Positions 1-5,843 of a DNA stretch of 8,731 bases are shown here, in pieces. The position numbers were made by a program, and so were the translations under genes. Source of the stretch: Candidatus Schekmanbacteria bacterium (lineage in GTDB: Bacteria; Schekmanbacteria; GWA2-38-11; J061). Below the pieces are notes generated by a model that saw nothing but the letters and a program-made list of their open reading frames with translations, was not told where the DNA came from and made no database searches. Position 1 is the first letter of the stretch. Each line of letters opens with the position of its first letter. The stretch is taken from NCBI GenBank assembly GCA_003695725.1, contig RFHX01000256.1, positions 1 to 8,731 of the forward strand. The letters run 5' to 3'.

Positions 1-500
1 ATACAGGGAACCCTCTCGACCTTGCTATAAATAATCAAGGATTTTTTAAAGTCAATACACCCAATGGGATAAAATATACAAGAAATGGTAATTTTTCTTT
101 AGACAAGTCCGGTCGCCTAATCACATCAGAAGGATATTCAGTCCTTGGAGAATCAGGGGAAATAATCTTAAAGGATTCAAATATAAAAATTGAAAATGAT
201 GGATCAATAAAATCAGGTAAATCTACAATAGGGAAAATTGCTTTGGTCAATTTCAAAGATCTATCAGTATTAAAGAGGGATGGCAACTCTTTCTATCTCC
301 CCTTAGGAATGGAAGATCAAGAAATTCCTGCAGAAGATGCAACAGTTAGCCAAGGTTATCTTGAACTCTCGAATGTCAACATAGTTCAAGAAATGGTAAA
401 AATGTTGACCGTCGTAAGAGCAAATGAATCATACCAAAAGATAATTGAAAACTTCAATACAATCAATTTTAAGGCATCCAACGAACTCGGAAAATTTTAA
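1..500 (+). CDS. flgF: Flagellar proximal rod protein FlgF, C-terminal part (5' end outside window)
   Basis: This is the last 165 codons of a rod protein, read from position 3 to the TAA at 498-500. The start lies upstream of the window, so the gene is cut by the window edge, not broken. The reading opens with the FlgF/FlgG-family core motif LDLAINNQGFF, followed by YTRNGNFSLDKSGRLITSEGY. It ends in the family C-terminal helix segment GYLELSNVNIVQEMVKML. FlgF is a secreted axial protein of the proximal rod that crosses the periplasm, exported by the flagellar type III system. I call it FlgF rather than FlgG because a complete, typical FlgG follows immediately and the middle domain here is shorter, as in FlgF. 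About 80 residues are missing compared with the usual length of about 245. A different FlgF/FlgG-like rod paralogue is the only real alternative. Confidence 0.9.
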   Translation, partial: TGNPLDLAINNQGFFKVNTPNGIKYTRNGNFSLDKSGRLITSEGYSVLGESGEIILKDSNIKIENDGSIKSGKSTIGKIALVNFKDLSVLKRDGNSFYLPLGMEDQEIPAEDATVSQGYLELSNVNIVQEMVKMLTVVRANESYQKIIENFNTINFKASNELGKF

Positions 501-510
501 AATTATTATA

Positions 511-518
511 AAGGAGGG
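511..518 (+). promoter_or_regulatory. Strong Shine-Dalgarno site for flgG
   Basis: AAGGAGGG lies 7 bases before the flgG ATG. It is one of the best ribosome-binding sites in the window, which fits FlgG being needed in more copies than the other rod proteins. Confidence 0.8.
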
Positions 519-525
519 TTTTTAA

Positions 526-1314
526 ATGATTAGAGCATTATGGACAGCGGCATCAGGTATGGAAGCCCAACAGCTCAATATAGATGTCATTGCAAACAAC
601 TTGGCAAATGTAAATACTGTAGGTTTTAAAAGAAGCCGGGCTGATTTTCAGGAACTACTTTATAAAAGCTTGCAAACACCGGGAAATTCTTCATCAGCAA
701 CAAGTGAAATTCCAACAGGAGCCCAAATAGGACTTGGAGTAAAGCCTGTTGCAGTTCAAAAGCTCTTTTCACAGGGTGATTATCAGCAAACAGAAAACCA
801 GCTCGACATTGCAATAGAAGGAGATGGTTTTTTTCAGGTATTACAGCCAAACGGAGAAATAGCATATACACGGGCAGGCTCGTTCAAGAAGAATAGCGAA
901 GGACAAATTGTTACATCAGACGGCTATCCCTTAGAGCCATCTATCACAATTTCCCCAGATGCAATATCAGTAACTATAGGAAGTGATGGCACTGTTTCTG
1001 TTGTGGAAGCAGGCTCGGATACCTCAAACATTGTTGGGCAGATAGAACTTGCAAAGTTTTTAAACCCTGCAGGACTTAAAAGTATTGGACGCAATCTCTA
1101 TGTGCCAACAAGCGCATCAGGAGATGTTGTAACTGGAATCCCTGGTGAAACAGGATTTGGAACATTGAATCAGGGGTATTTAGAAATGTCCAATGTAAAT
1201 GTAGTTGAAGAGATGGTTAATATGATAATTGCGCAACGGGCATATGAAACAAACGCCAAAGCAATTACAGCCGCTGACGAAATGCTTCAACAAGCTAATA
1301 ATGTAACAAGGTAA
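526..1314 (+). CDS. flgG: Flagellar distal rod protein FlgG
   Basis: Complete 262-residue distal rod protein, the usual FlgG length. FlgG forms the outer part of the drive shaft that passes through the P and L rings and joins the hook. The N-terminal family motif [20 protein letters not shown] is at residues 23-42. It is followed by the FlgG-type segment [10 protein letters not shown] (44-53) and a Ser/Thr-rich stretch up to the [10 protein letters not shown] motif (63-72), which separates FlgG from FlgF. The core [13 protein letters not shown] is at 93-105 and YTRAGSF at 114-120. The C-terminal axial helix region [14 protein letters not shown]...[11 protein letters not shown] runs from about 217 to 247. 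There is no signal peptide, as expected for a type III-exported axial subunit. The gene starts 25 bases after flgF and is followed 22 bases later by flgA. The protein's C-terminal motif closely echoes that of FlgF upstream, reflecting old duplication. Confidence 0.97.
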   Translation: MIRALWTAASGMEAQQLNIDVIANNLANVNTVGFKRSRADFQELLYKSLQTPGNSSSATSEIPTGAQIGLGVKPVAVQKLFSQGDYQQTENQLDIAIEGDGFFQVLQPNGEIAYTRAGSFKKNSEGQIVTSDGYPLEPSITISPDAISVTIGSDGTVSVVEAGSDTSNIVGQIELAKFLNPAGLKSIGRNLYVPTSASGDVVTGIPGETGFGTLNQGYLEMSNVNVVEEMVNMIIAQRAYETNAKAITAADEMLQQANNVTR

Positions 1315-1336
1315 TCGATTATTGAAGGACAAATAA

Positions 1337-2323
1337 ATGAACAAAATTAAAATGTTACACAAATATTATTGGATAACTGGTTTATTTACAGCAATGGCTT
1401 TTCTTCTCACACTTGCATCAGCTGAAAATATGATCAATATTAAAGCAAAGGAGAAATGTACGGTTGCAGGAGAGAAAATCCTCCTTTCTGACATTGCAAC
1501 GATTTCCACAGAAGACAATCTTTTAAAACAGAAATTGGAAAATCTTGAAATTGGATTTTCTCCATATATCGGAATGTCAAGAAACCTTACAGCAAAAGAA
1601 ATAAAAATCCGTTTGAAACAAAACAATATTCCTTTAGAAAGAGTTAATCTTGATTTTCCCGAAAGTGTATATGTAACTCGAGATTTTCAAACTTTGAATT
1701 CCAAAGAAATAGAAAAAACTGTCAGCAAGTACTTTGACAAAAAATTTGCTTCCAATCCTGACATAAAATTAAAGAGAATAAGAGGGGCTCAAAACCTGAC
1801 TCTTCCTGCAGGAAAAATCAGTACCAACATAGAAATTGTTCGAAAATCGATATCCGGCAACACTTATTCAATTCTTTTCACTGTATTTGTAAATGGCAAA
1901 AAAAGTGCATTTTTACAATTGTCAGCAGATGTTGAAAAAATCGAAGATATTGTAGTGGCAAGAAAAAAAATATTCAGAAATCAGATAATAACTGAAAAGG
2001 ATGTAACTGTAATAAGAAAGATATCGGATATGAGGACTAAAAACAATTTTTCTAAAATAAGCGATGTAATAGGAAAAAAAGCTACAAGATTGATTGATGT
2101 CAACAAAGCCATAACATCAGATATGGTCGAAGAGATTCCTCTGCTTGAAAGAGGAGATGTAGTTTCTATAAGAGTAATTTCAAATGGCTTAATGGTTTCT
2201 GCGTTGGGAGAAGTTTTAAGTAAAGGATATCAGGGAAAAAAGGTAAAAGTCAGGAATATAGATTCAGGAAAAATTCTAAAAGCAACAGTAATGAATAAAA
2301 AGGAGGTTAGAATTGAACTATAA
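1337..2323 (+). CDS. flgA: Flagellar P-ring assembly chaperone FlgA
   Basis: Periplasmic chaperone that helps FlgI polymerise into the P ring around the rod. The 328-residue product starts with a Sec signal peptide: Lys/His-rich residues 1-9, a hydrophobic core to about 26, and a likely cut after ASA (29). The SAF-type domain lies at about 205-267 (VVARKKIFRNQIITEKDVTVIRKI and a following segment ending near DMVEEIP). The usual C-terminal FlgA tail follows, from LLERGDVVSIRV to GYQGKKVKVRN and VRIEL. At 328 residues it is about 100 longer than enteric FlgA, the extra length being N-terminal, as in many non-enteric FlgA proteins. The start is supported by AAGGA at 1325-1329, seven bases upstream; an in-frame ATG at 1352 is less likely. 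The 3' end overlaps flgH by 11 bases. In enterics flgA is divergent from flgB; here it sits inside the rod/ring run. Confidence 0.93.
   Translation: MNKIKMLHKYYWITGLFTAMAFLLTLASAENMINIKAKEKCTVAGEKILLSDIATISTEDNLLKQKLENLEIGFSPYIGMSRNLTAKEIKIRLKQNNIPLERVNLDFPESVYVTRDFQTLNSKEIEKTVSKYFDKKFASNPDIKLKRIRGAQNLTLPAGKISTNIEIVRKSISGNTYSILFTVFVNGKKSAFLQLSADVEKIEDIVVARKKIFRNQIITEKDVTVIRKISDMRTKNNFSKISDVIGKKATRLIDVNKAITSDMVEEIPLLERGDVVSIRVISNGLMVSALGEVLSKGYQGKKVKVRNIDSGKILKATVMNKKEVRIEL
2301..2306 (+). promoter_or_regulatory. Shine-Dalgarno site that fixes the TTG start of flgH
   Basis: A perfect AGGAGG inside the end of flgA lies six bases before the TTG at 2313. No ATG in the flgH frame would keep the lipoprotein signal peptide, so this site decides the start. 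Confidence 0.8.
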
Positions 2324-3026
2324 AATAGTAAAGTTTTTTACTCTCATAACTTGCCTCCTCTTCCTTGTATCGTGCGCAAGCGGACCTTCGAGTGTGCCAA
2401 AACACATCCAAAAGATAGATAGCGATGAAACAGCACTTACTCAACAAGAGGAAATCAGTTATGACCGCGGATCTATATGGACGGATAATGGTTTTAACAG
2501 CAATCTCTTTTCTGACCAGAAAGCATCCAGAGTAGGAGATGTAATAACAGTTATTGTTCAAGAGACTGCAACTGCCAATAAATCAGCATCAACAAAAGCA
2601 AGCAAAGATTCATCAATTGAAAATAGCGCTTCAGCTCTTTTTGGTTTTGAAAAAGCAGTGCAGCTAAGAAATCCAAACTTCAATCCCAGCGCTCTTATGA
2701 AAACGGAACACAAAGATTCTTTTGACGGTCAGGGAAAAACTTCAAGGTCCGGTGATTTTAAAACAACTCTTTCGGCAATTGTCATAAAGGTTTATCCCAA
2801 CCATAACCTTCTAATTAGAGGAAGCAGAACAATAACATTAAATGAAGAAGAACAGATAATAACTCTGACCGGGATAGTAAGGCCCGAGGACCTTTCATAT
2901 GAAAACACAGTATATTCAACAAAAATAGCTAATGCAAAAATCACATATACAGGCAAAGGTGTAATAGCGGACAAACAGCATCCGGGATGGATGACAAGGA
3001 TAATTTCATGGATATGGCCATTTTAA
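2313..3026 (+). CDS. flgH: Flagellar L-ring lipoprotein FlgH (TTG start)
   Basis: Outer-membrane lipoprotein that forms the L ring, the bushing through which the rod leaves the cell. The 237-residue product has a lipoprotein signal peptide: K4 and K7, a hydrophobic core, then the lipobox LVSC at 18-21, with Cys21 as the lipidated residue. Ala follows at +2, consistent with sorting to the outer membrane. The family signature RVGDVITVIVQETATANKSA is at about 73-92. The C-terminal region includes GIVRPEDL (187-194), TYTGKGVI and the closing WIWPF. The start is a TTG with a perfect ribosome-binding site inside the end of flgA; the 11-base overlap suggests the two genes are translationally coupled. 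The gap to flgI is 11 bases. Presence of this gene is the clearest sign of an outer membrane. Confidence 0.96.
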   Translation: MNYKIVKFFTLITCLLFLVSCASGPSSVPKHIQKIDSDETALTQQEEISYDRGSIWTDNGFNSNLFSDQKASRVGDVITVIVQETATANKSASTKASKDSSIENSASALFGFEKAVQLRNPNFNPSALMKTEHKDSFDGQGKTSRSGDFKTTLSAIVIKVYPNHNLLIRGSRTITLNEEEQIITLTGIVRPEDLSYENTVYSTKIANAKITYTGKGVIADKQHPGWMTRIISWIWPF

Positions 3027-3030
3027 GGGA
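3025..3030 (+). promoter_or_regulatory. Shine-Dalgarno site that fixes the flgI start
   Basis: AAGGGA begins within the flgH stop codon and lies seven bases before the ATG at 3038. It favours that ATG over the in-frame ATGs at 2987 and 3008, which lie inside flgH and would bury the signal peptide behind a charged extension. Confidence 0.7.
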
Positions 3031-3037
3031 AAAATAT

Positions 3038-4147
3038 ATGAAACTTTTTAGAGGGATATTCATTTTTTTATTTATTCTCTTATTTTTATCACTCAATAGC
3101 GCAAATGCAGTAAAGATCAGAGATTTGGCATACATTGAAGGATTAAGAGGCAATAAATTGATTGGTTATGGATTGGTTGTCGGTTTGAATGGCACAGGCG
3201 ACAAACAGGGGACAGAATTCACAATTCAGTCATTAACTAATATGCTGAGAAAAAACGGCATATTAGTTTCACCTGATGATGTAAAAGTAAAAAATGTTGC
3301 AGCAGTAATGGTAACTGCAGACCTACCGCCTTTTCCAAGAAAAGGAATGCGGATAGATGTCCTTGTTTCATCGATTGGTGATGCAACAAGTCTTCAAGGC
3401 GGCACTCTTCTTCTTACTCCTTTAAAAGGGGCAGATGGAAAAATATATGCAGTAGCTCAGGGGCCTTTATCGATAGGAGGTTTTTCTGCAGGAGGTGCTG
3501 GCGGTGAAAAAGTTCAGAAAAATCATTTAAATGCAGGCAAGATTCCTGATGGTGCCATTATAGAGAGAGAAATTCCCTATAACTTTTCAAATACCTCAAG
3601 AATAACCTTTTCGCTTAGAAATTCAGATTTCACAACTACAAACAAAGTTGCTGAAAAGATAAACTCATTTATAGGTAATTCGATAGCTTTCCCAATGGAT
3701 GCTGTGAATGTAACTGTGGACATTCCTGATGAATATAGAAACAACCCCGTTAGATTTGTTTCATTGATTGAAAACCTTGATGTTACACCTGAAATTCCTG
3801 CTAAGATCGTCATTGATGAAAGGACAGGCACAGTTGTCGTAGGGGAAAATGTAAGGATTTCCACACTTGCTATTTCTCACGGCAATTTGACAATCGAAAT
3901 AAATTCAAAGTTCAAGATATCACAGCCATCCCCATTTTCAAAAAAGGGTGAAACAGTCGTTGTACCCGAAACAAAAACTTCTATAAAAGAGGAAAAAGGG
4001 CATCTGATTTTAGTTGAAGGCGGTGTCAGCATAAAAGAATTAGTAAGAGCTCTCAATGCTATTGGTGTAACAACACGCGACTTGATAACTATCTTTCAGG
4101 CTATCAAAGCCGCTGGTGCATTGCATGCCGAACTTGAAATAATTTAG
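3038..4147 (+). CDS. flgI: Flagellar P-ring protein FlgI
   Basis: Periplasmic protein that polymerises into the P ring in the peptidoglycan layer, aided by FlgA. I start it at 3038, giving 369 residues. This start puts a textbook Sec signal peptide at the N-terminus (K2, R5, hydrophobic core, cut after ANA at 24) and has a ribosome-binding site. A longer reading from 2987 would add 17 polar residues inside flgH. The mature protein opens with VKIRDLAYIEGLRGNKLIGYGL and the signature VVGLNGTGDKQGTEF. It continues with PPFPRKGMRIDVLVSSIGDA and ends in the conserved ALHAELEII. The mature length of about 345 is normal. No cysteine occurs anywhere in the protein, unlike E. coli FlgI, which needs a disulfide bond. 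The gene ends in tandem in-frame stops (TAG TGA), seven bases before flgJ. Confidence 0.96.
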   Translation: MKLFRGIFIFLFILLFLSLNSANAVKIRDLAYIEGLRGNKLIGYGLVVGLNGTGDKQGTEFTIQSLTNMLRKNGILVSPDDVKVKNVAAVMVTADLPPFPRKGMRIDVLVSSIGDATSLQGGTLLLTPLKGADGKIYAVAQGPLSIGGFSAGGAGGEKVQKNHLNAGKIPDGAIIEREIPYNFSNTSRITFSLRNSDFTTTNKVAEKINSFIGNSIAFPMDAVNVTVDIPDEYRNNPVRFVSLIENLDVTPEIPAKIVIDERTGTVVVGENVRISTLAISHGNLTIEINSKFKISQPSPFSKKGETVVVPETKTSIKEEKGHLILVEGGVSIKELVRALNAIGVTTRDLITIFQAIKAAGALHAELEII

Positions 4148-4154
4148 TGAAATT

Positions 4155-4958
4155 ATGGCAACAAATATAGATAAAACATTAGTGAAATTCTTCTCAAATA
4201 GACTGAAGGAAGATATAAAATCTCTTCAAGCAGAAAGAAGAACTGCAAATGCAAATAAATCTTTGAAAAATCTACCTCCTAAGGAAGCTTTGAAAGAATT
4301 TGAATCCCTTTTTGTCTTCTATATGCTCAAAGAAATGACAAAGAATAACACATCCCAGGGGTTATTTGGAAAAGGATTCGGGAATGAATATTTCACAGAT
4401 ATGTTTAATCAAGAAGTGGCAAGAGCGCTTTCAAAAGGCGGTGGAATAGGAATTGCTGATTTTATAGAGAAAAACAGTAAGTTAAAAATTATAAAAAAAG
4501 ACAATAGAAATAGAATAGAAAACTTTCTGCCTTCACAACAACACAAGCATAGCAAGGAAAAAGAAAAAGTAAGTATCAGTAAGATTGTGCAGGGTGGAAG
4601 AATTTCTTCTCCATTTGGAGTAAGAAATGATCCATTCACTGGGGAAAAACGTTTTCATGATGGGATAGATATTGCTTGTGCTGAAGGGACCAAGGTTTAT
4701 CCTATTATGTCCGGTAAGGTTATATTTAGTGGAGAAATGAGAGGATATGGGAATGTAGTAATCATTGAACATAATAACGGAATCCAATCTTATTACGCAC
4801 ATAATAAGGTTAATTTCGTCAAAAAAGGAGATCTTATTACAACAAATACACCAATAGCATTATCCGGAAAAACAGGGAGGGCTACGGGGCCTCATCTACA
4901 TTTCGAGCTTCGAGCCGACAATAAACCTCAAAACCCTGAAAAATATTTAAAAATTTAG
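4155..4958 (+). CDS. flgJ: FlgJ-type rod-binding protein fused to an M23 (LytM-like) peptidoglycan peptidase
   Basis: Two-domain protein of 267 residues. The N-terminal FlgJ rod-binding/capping domain covers about 40-104: ALKEFESLFVFYMLKEM, then GLFGKGFGNEYFTDMF and the Gly-rich GGGIGIADFI. A Lys-rich linker (105-145) leads to an M23 metallopeptidase domain at about 146-267. All expected zinc and catalytic residues are present: His168 and Asp172 (HDGID), His216 (YYAH), and His247 and His249 (HLHFE). The likely job is to cut peptide cross-links so that the growing rod can pass the wall, while the N-terminal half scaffolds rod assembly. Enteric FlgJ instead carries a glucosaminidase. There is no signal peptide, consistent with export through the flagellar system. 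The ribosome-binding site is weak (AGTGA overlapping the flgI stop), so translation probably depends on flgI. Sure of both domains; exact cleavage specificity is inferred. Confidence 0.93.
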   Translation: MATNIDKTLVKFFSNRLKEDIKSLQAERRTANANKSLKNLPPKEALKEFESLFVFYMLKEMTKNNTSQGLFGKGFGNEYFTDMFNQEVARALSKGGGIGIADFIEKNSKLKIIKKDNRNRIENFLPSQQHKHSKEKEKVSISKIVQGGRISSPFGVRNDPFTGEKRFHDGIDIACAEGTKVYPIMSGKVIFSGEMRGYGNVVIIEHNNGIQSYYAHNKVNFVKKGDLITTNTPIALSGKTGRATGPHLHFELRADNKPQNPEKYLKI

Positions 4959-4985
4959 TTAATAATTTATTTATTCTTCCGATAA
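4959..4985 (+). promoter_or_regulatory. Candidate sigma-28 (FliA) promoter for flgM
   Basis: TTAA at 4959-4962 and TCCGATAA at 4978-4985 are separated by 15 bases. The sigma-28 consensus is TAAA, 15 bases, GCCGATAA, so 10 of 12 positions match with exact spacing. It lies in the largest non-coding gap of the window, directly before the anti-sigma-28 gene. Transcription would begin near 4991-4993, leaving a leader of about 27 bases. flgM has a sigma-28 promoter in Salmonella, so the placement is expected. The site is AT-rich and not tested. Confidence 0.55.
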
Positions 4986-4995
4986 GAGTACAAAC

Positions 4996-5017
4996 TTTTA
5001 TCTGGAAGGAGAGAAAA
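4996..5017 (+). promoter_or_regulatory. Possible GGA-loop hairpin over the flgM ribosome-binding site (candidate CsrA site)
   Basis: TTTTATCT (4996-5003) can pair with AGAGAAAA (5010-5017) with one mismatch, leaving the six-base loop GGAAGG (5004-5009). The flgM Shine-Dalgarno AAGGAG (5006-5011) is in the loop and inner stem. CsrA-family proteins prefer GGA in hairpin loops at ribosome-binding sites, and csrA is in this operon. The stem is mostly A-U pairs and would be weak alone, so this is a suggestion. Confidence 0.3.
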
Positions 5018-5018
5018 T

Positions 5019-5324
5019 ATGAAAGTTGATGAAAAGAACAACATAATAAGCAAAATTTCAAACATTAAGACAGAACAAAAAGCGATAAAGAATGTTTCTC
5101 AAAAACCTAAAGACAATGATTCTGACGATATTAAGGTCAAAATCTCTTCACAGGGAGTCAAACTGTCTGAATATGTAAAAAAAATCAAAGAAATTGAAGG
5201 CAATAGAGCTGAAAAAATTCAAAATTTAAAAAAGAGCATAGAAGAAGGTACCTATAAAGTAGATGCAGAAAAAATCGCTGATAAAATTATCAAAGACTAT
5301 TTACAGGAAATAGCAGACGAATAA
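5019..5324 (+). CDS. flgM: Anti-sigma-28 factor FlgM
   Basis: Small negative regulator that binds sigma-28 (FliA) and blocks late flagellar genes until the hook-basal body is complete and FlgM is exported. The 101-residue product has a Lys/Asp-rich, probably disordered N-terminal half. The conserved sigma-binding region covers about 38-98: IKVKISSQGVKLSEYVKKI, then NRAEKIQNLKKSIEEGTYKVDAEKIADKII. The pattern of helices around 'I..GTYKVDAEKIA' is typical of the family. AAGGAG at 5006-5011, seven bases upstream, supports the start. A candidate sigma-28 promoter and GGA hairpin precede the gene. It sits directly before flgN, as in other bacteria, but is not linked to flgA as in enteric flgAMN. 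Confidence 0.92.
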   Translation: MKVDEKNNIISKISNIKTEQKAIKNVSQKPKDNDSDDIKVKISSQGVKLSEYVKKIKEIEGNRAEKIQNLKKSIEEGTYKVDAEKIADKIIKDYLQEIADE

Positions 5325-5330
5325 TTGCTT

Positions 5331-5840
5331 ATGAAAAATGAAAGCGAAGTATTCAACAATTTTGCCAACATACTGGAAGAAATCACTTCAGTATATACTG
5401 AGTTTTTTCTGGCAATACAGGAACTTACTCTCTCATTGAAAAAGTCTGATTATGCAAAGTTTTTAGAATCGCAAAAGCATTTGGAAACTATTATTTTAAA
5501 AATCCGTCTCCTTGAAGAAGTACGGATAAAAGATGTAAAAAAAATTTCAGAATTAACAGGTTTGGATGAAGAATCTATTACACTATCCACATTGATTGAA
5601 ACTGCGCCGCCTCCAATCAATGAAAGATTCTATGAAATCAAGAAAAAACTAAGCGAAATCATAAATAAAGTTTCTGATTCGACTAAACATACAAAAAACC
5701 TTTTAGAAAGCTCGATTGTTACAATAGAAAATACAATCAATTTCATCAAATCTATATGCACATCAAATCCCGTTTATCAAAAAACAGGAAAGATTGAGAG
5801 CAATAATTTAAAAAGCTCTTTATTTGCGCAAAAGGTTTAA
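5331..5840 (+). CDS. flgN: FlgN-family export chaperone for FlgK and FlgL
   Basis: Cytoplasmic chaperone that holds the hook-filament junction proteins FlgK and FlgL for export. The 169-residue product is mainly alpha-helical with heptad-like patterns. It shows the FlgN features: a long N-terminal helix with LEEVRIKDVKKISELTGLDEESITL (62-86), the proline turn APPPINERF, and a C-terminal helix followed by the NPVYQKTGKIE motif (146-156). Helix-rich FlgN proteins diverge fast, so position matters: it sits between flgM and its two clients, flgK and flgL. The start is uncertain. A TTG at 5325 directly abuts the flgM stop, and the ATG at 5331 is six bases after it. Neither has a good ribosome-binding site, so translation probably follows from flgM. 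Only two residues differ between the choices. Confidence 0.88.
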   Translation: MKNESEVFNNFANILEEITSVYTEFFLAIQELTLSLKKSDYAKFLESQKHLETIILKIRLLEEVRIKDVKKISELTGLDEESITLSTLIETAPPPINERFYEIKKKLSEIINKVSDSTKHTKNLLESSIVTIENTINFIKSICTSNPVYQKTGKIESNNLKSSLFAQKV

Positions 5841-5843
5841 ACT

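Noticed and set aside
1313-1320. AATCGATT palindrome in the flgG-flgA gap
   Set aside because: Eight bases in AT-rich DNA is expected by chance, and there is no T-run to make a terminator.
2987-3037. Longer N-terminus for flgI from the ATG at 2987 or 3008
   Set aside because: It would put a polar extension before a clear signal peptide and overlap flgH. The ribosome-binding site and the signal peptide both point to 3038.
3577-3864. 95-codon open frame on the minus strand inside flgI
   Set aside because: It lies wholly opposite a conserved gene, has no ribosome-binding site of note and no recognisable domain. The same holds for the other minus-strand frames (for example 35-286, 626-871, 1366-1626, 4533-4802, 7786-8034).
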